Source: Rhizobacter sp.
Lineage (GTDB): Bacteria > Pseudomonadota > Gammaproteobacteria > Burkholderiales > Burkholderiaceae_C
Assembly: GCA_025351675.1 (NCBI GenBank)
Contig: JANXVK010000468.1
Location: forward strand, 1-8,569
Direction of reading: 5' to 3'
Length of the DNA stretch: 8,569 bases
Below the pieces are notes generated by a model. It was not told the origin of the DNA and did not search any database. It saw only the letters and a list, made by a program, of their open reading frames with translations. Positions 5,905-8,569 of the stretch are shown piece after piece (positions within the stretch are counted from its first letter, which is position 1; each line of letters opens with the position of its first letter). The position numbers and the translations under genes are program-made.

Positions 5905-8569
5905 ATGAGCCCGTCACGCCCCTTCATCGAACGCCCGGTCGCGACCTCGCTGCTGATGCTGGCGATCGTGCTCGCCGGCCTGGTCGGCTTCCGGTTCCTG
6001 CCGCTGTCGGCGCTGCCGCAGGTCGACTACCCGACGATCCAGGTGCAGACGCTCTACCCCGGCGGCAGCCCCGAGGTGATGAGCAACACGGTCACCGCGC
6101 CACTGGAGCGCCAGTTCGGCCAGATGTCGGGCCTCGACCGAATGAGTTCGACCAGCGCGGCCGGCGTCTCGATCATCACCTTGCAGTTCAGCCTCGGCCA
6201 GACGCTCGACGTGGCCGAGCAGGAGGTGCAGGCCGCGATCAACGCCGGCGGCTCGCTGCTGCCGGCCGACCTGCCGGCGCCGCCGGTTTACGCCAAGGTG
6301 AACCCGGCCGACGCGCCGGTGCTGACCTTGGGCGACACGTCCGACACGCTGCCGCTGACCGAGGTCCTGAATCTCGTCAACACGCGGCTCGCGCAGAAGA
6401 TCAGCCAGGTCTCGGGCGTGGGCCTAGTCTCGCTCGCCGGCGGCCAGCGGCCGGCCGTGCGCATCCAGGCCGACACGCAGGCGCTGGCGTCGTACGGCAT
6501 CGGCATCGACACGCTGCGCACGGCGATCTCGTCGGCCAACGCCAACAGCGCCAAGGGCAGCTTCGACGGTGCGCGCCGCAGCTACACCATCAACGCCAAC
6601 GACCAGCTGCTCACCGCGGCCGACTATCGCGGCCTGATCGTCGCGTTCAAGAACGGCGCGCCGGTGCGCATGGCCGACGTGGCGCGCGTGATCGAGAGCG
6701 CCGAGAACAACCGGCTCGGCGCGTGGGCCGGCTTCGCGTCCGGCGGCGCTGGGAATCCGCCGGGCGCCGGGCCGCTCCCGGCGACGCCCCCCCGGGGGGC
6801 AGCGACCGAAGGAAGCGTGGGGGCTACGCCGGGCGCCGGGCCGCTCCCAAGCCCGGCGACGCCCCCCCGGGGGGCAGCGACCGAAGGAAGCGTGGGGGCT
6901 ACGCTGTACCCGGCCATCATCGTCAACGTGCAGCGCCAGCCGGGCGCCAACGTGATCGCGACCGTCGACGCGATCAAGAAGTTGCTGCCCGAGCTGCAGG
7001 CCGGCCTGCCGGCGAACCTGCGCGTCGAGGTGCTGGCCGATCGCACCACCGGCATCCGCGCTTCGGTCGAGCACGTGGAGATCGAGCTGGTGCTGGCGGT
7101 GGTGATGGTGGTGCTGGTGATCTTCGCCTTCCTCGGCAGCCTGCGCGCGACCGTGATCGCGAGCATCGCCGTGCCGATCTCGCTGGTGGGCTCGTGCGGC
7201 GCGATGTACCTGCTCGGCTACAGCCTCAACAACCTGAGCCTGATGGCGCTGACCATCGCCACCGGCTTCGTCGTGGACGATGCGATCGTGATGCTCGAGA
7301 ACGTCTCGCGCCACATCGAGGCCGGCGAGCCGCCGCTCGAAGCTGCGCTGAGCGGCGCTTCCGAAATCGGCTTCACCATCATCTCGCTCACCGTCTCGCT
7401 GATCGCGGTGCTGATCCCGCTGCTGTTCATGGGCGACGTGGTCGGGCGCCTGTTCCGCGAGTTCGCCGTCACGCTGGCGATCACGATCCTGATCTCGGCC
7501 GTGGTGTCGCTCACGCTCGTGCCGATGATGTCGGCGCGCTGGCTCAAGCCGAAGGCGGAAGGCGAGGCCGCGCGAGGCAATCGCGTCTCGGCCTGGTTCA
7601 GGCAGCGCTTCGACGACGTGACCGCGCGCTACGACCGCGGCCTTGTGTGGGTCATCGACCACGAGGTGCTGACCTTGCTGGTGGCGCTCGGCACGCTGGT
7701 GCTCACGGTGCTGCTCTACCTCTTCATCCCGAAGGGCCTGTTCCCGACGCAGGACACCGGCCAGTTGCAGGCGCGCGTGGAGGCAGCGCAAGACGTGTCG
7801 TACGAGCGCATGTCGGAGCTGCAGCAGGCGGCCGCGCGTGCCGTCCTGGCCGACCCGGCTGTCGCCAACCTGAGCTCGTTCATCGGCGTCGACGCGGCCA
7901 ACAACACCATGCTGCACACCGGCCGCATGCTCATCAACCTGAAGGCCGACCGGCCGGCGCAGAACGAGCTCATGGACCGACTGCGCGAGCGCGTGCGCCA
8001 GATCGCCGGCGTCACGCTCTACCTGCAGCCGACGCAAGACCTGACCATCGACGCCGAAACCGGCCCGACGCAATACCGCGTGTCGCTCGAAGGCGCCGAC
8101 TCGACCGTGGTAACCGACTGGACCGGCAAACTGATGGCCCGCCTGCGCCAGGAAGGCCCTGCGCGGCAGGTGCGCAACGTGACCAGCGACGCCGGCGCGC
8201 AGGGGCTGTCTGCCCATGTGGCGATCGACCGCGACACCGCCTCGCGCCTGGCCATCACGGCCAGCGCGGTCGACGACGCGCTGTACAGCGCCTTCGGCCA
8301 ACGCATCGTCTCGACGATCTTCACCGAGACGAACCAGTACCGCGTGATCCTGGAAGCCCGCCCGGGGGCGCTGGGCACCGCTGCGGCGCTCGGCCAGTTG
8401 AACCTCAAGACGGGCTCGGGCGCGCCGACGCCGCTGTCGGCTGTGGCCACCATCACCGAACGACCGGCCCCGTTGCAGATCACCCACGTGGCGCAGTACC
8501 CGGCCGCGACGATGGGGTTCGACACGGCGCCCGGCGTGGCGCTGGGCAACGCGGTCGACACGATCCGCC
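5905..8569 (+). CDS. mdtB: RND multidrug efflux transporter, MdtB/MuxB type, with in-frame repeat insertion (cut by window edge)
   Basis: This is the inner-membrane proton/drug antiporter of the pump; 888 residues are visible with no stop, so the C-terminal transmembrane block is outside the window. Membrane segment 1 is at about 13-34 (TSLLMLAIVLAG). The porter domain carries TLYPGGSPEVM (49-59), VSGVGLV and GGQRPAVR (179-186). Membrane segments resume at about 393, and GFVVDDAIVMLEN (454-466) holds the paired proton-relay aspartates Asp458 and Asp459. GEIGF-like SEIGFTIISLT and GDVVGRLFREFAVTL follow. From memory the protein tracks E. coli MdtB throughout, except for about 57 extra residues between LGAWA (271-275) and IIVNVQRQPG (338-347), where about 49 residues come from a duplicated DNA repeat. 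A GGAA 7 bases before the ATG is a plausible ribosome binding site. A paired mdtC-like gene is expected downstream (inference). Whether the lengthened pump works is unknown. Confidence 0.95.
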   Translation, partial: MSPSRPFIERPVATSLLMLAIVLAGLVGFRFLPLSALPQVDYPTIQVQTLYPGGSPEVMSNTVTAPLERQFGQMSGLDRMSSTSAAGVSIITLQFSLGQTLDVAEQEVQAAINAGGSLLPADLPAPPVYAKVNPADAPVLTLGDTSDTLPLTEVLNLVNTRLAQKISQVSGVGLVSLAGGQRPAVRIQADTQALASYGIGIDTLRTAISSANANSAKGSFDGARRSYTINANDQLLTAADYRGLIVAFKNGAPVRMADVARVIESAENNRLGAWAGFASGGAGNPPGAGPLPATPPRGAATEGSVGATPGAGPLPSPATPPRGAATEGSVGATLYPAIIVNVQRQPGANVIATVDAIKKLLPELQAGLPANLRVEVLADRTTGIRASVEHVEIELVLAVVMVVLVIFAFLGSLRATVIASIAVPISLVGSCGAMYLLGYSLNNLSLMALTIATGFVVDDAIVMLENVSRHIEAGEPPLEAALSGASEIGFTIISLTVSLIAVLIPLLFMGDVVGRLFREFAVTLAITILISAVVSLTLVPMMSARWLKPKAEGEAARGNRVSAWFRQRFDDVTARYDRGLVWVIDHEVLTLLVALGTLVLTVLLYLFIPKGLFPTQDTGQLQARVEAAQDVSYERMSELQQAAARAVLADPAVANLSSFIGVDAANNTMLHTGRMLINLKADRPAQNELMDRLRERVRQIAGVTLYLQPTQDLTIDAETGPTQYRVSLEGADSTVVTDWTGKLMARLRQEGPARQVRNVTSDAGAQGLSAHVAIDRDTASRLAITASAVDDALYSAFGQRIVSTIFTETNQYRVILEARPGALGTAAALGQLNLKTGSGAPTPLSAVATITERPAPLQITHVAQYPAATMGFDTAPGVALGNAVDTIR
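6758..6903 (+). repeat. Two tandem copies of a GC-rich palindromic repeat, in frame inside the RND transporter gene
   Basis: Copy A covers 6758-6826 (69 bp) and copy B covers 6827-6901 (75 bp), with the next two bases (CG) repeating the unit start. The copies are identical except for six extra bases (AAGCCC, 6849-6854) in B. Each contains the near-perfect palindrome GCCCCCCCGGGGGGC (6786-6800 and 6861-6875), and its left arm can also pair with GGGGGC at 6819-6824 or 6894-6899. Both lengths and the indel are multiples of three. The encoded peptide is PGAGPLPATPPRGAATEGSV, then GAT, repeated with an added Ser-Pro. I recall similar elements (CCCCCCGGGGGGCAGCGA... GTGGGGGCTA) dispersed between genes in Comamonadaceae-like genomes, but could not check this. 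The end points are set by identity between the copies; the true outer ends of the element could differ by a few bases. Confidence 0.9.

Noticed and set aside
6328..6342. LGDTS in the transporter where MdtB has LAVTS, as a local frameshift pair
   Set aside because: It can be two simple substitutions. The frame and flanking residues are conserved, so there is no support for an error or a break.
6747..6906. CGCTG at 6747-6751 and 6902-6906 as a target-site duplication flanking the repeat
   Set aside because: Five matching bases are weak in this composition, and removing the segment between them (155 bp) would break the reading frame, so it does not restore a sensible ancestor.
6424..8487. Long open frame of about 687 codons on the minus strand opposite the RND transporter
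   Set aside because: Its product is rich in Arg, His, Asp and Ala with no recognisable domain, a typical shadow of a GC-rich gene. The plus strand encodes a clearly conserved transporter.

Overview
The window is very GC-rich, densely coded and has short spacers. The protein families fit a betaproteobacterium of the order Burkholderiales. A GC-rich dispersed-type repeat resembles elements I recall from Comamonadaceae and related genera, but that placement is inference.

Layout. The left half (1-4316) is one minus-strand operon, read right to left. It holds a GntR/FadR-type regulator, an L-idonate 5-dehydrogenase-like zinc enzyme, a DHRS6-like short-chain dehydrogenase, a periplasmic sugar-binding protein, and the N-terminal part of a sugar ABC-transporter ATPase that runs off the left edge. 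Spacers are 14 bp, 25 bp and 104 bp, followed by a 1-bp start/stop overlap. The 104-bp gap carries a perfect 7-bp-arm hairpin. A sigma70-like promoter and an inverted repeat lie just in front of, and overlap, the regulator start. This suggests an autoregulated uptake-and-oxidation operon for a sugar acid or related sugar.

The right half (4483-8569) is a divergent plus-strand operon for an MdtABC/Mux-type RND multidrug pump: a periplasmic adaptor (mdtA-like), then after 27 bp the inner-membrane transporter (mdtB-like), which is cut by the right edge. The two operons share a 166-bp intergenic region.

The most unusual item is inside the transporter gene. Two tandem copies (69 and 75 bp) of a GC-rich palindromic repeat sit in frame between two conserved stretches (LGAWA and IIVNVQRQPG) and add about 50 low-complexity residues to the periplasmic part of the pump without breaking the frame. 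No RNA genes, CRISPR arrays or insertion sequences were seen, and no gene-free stretch exceeds 300 bp.
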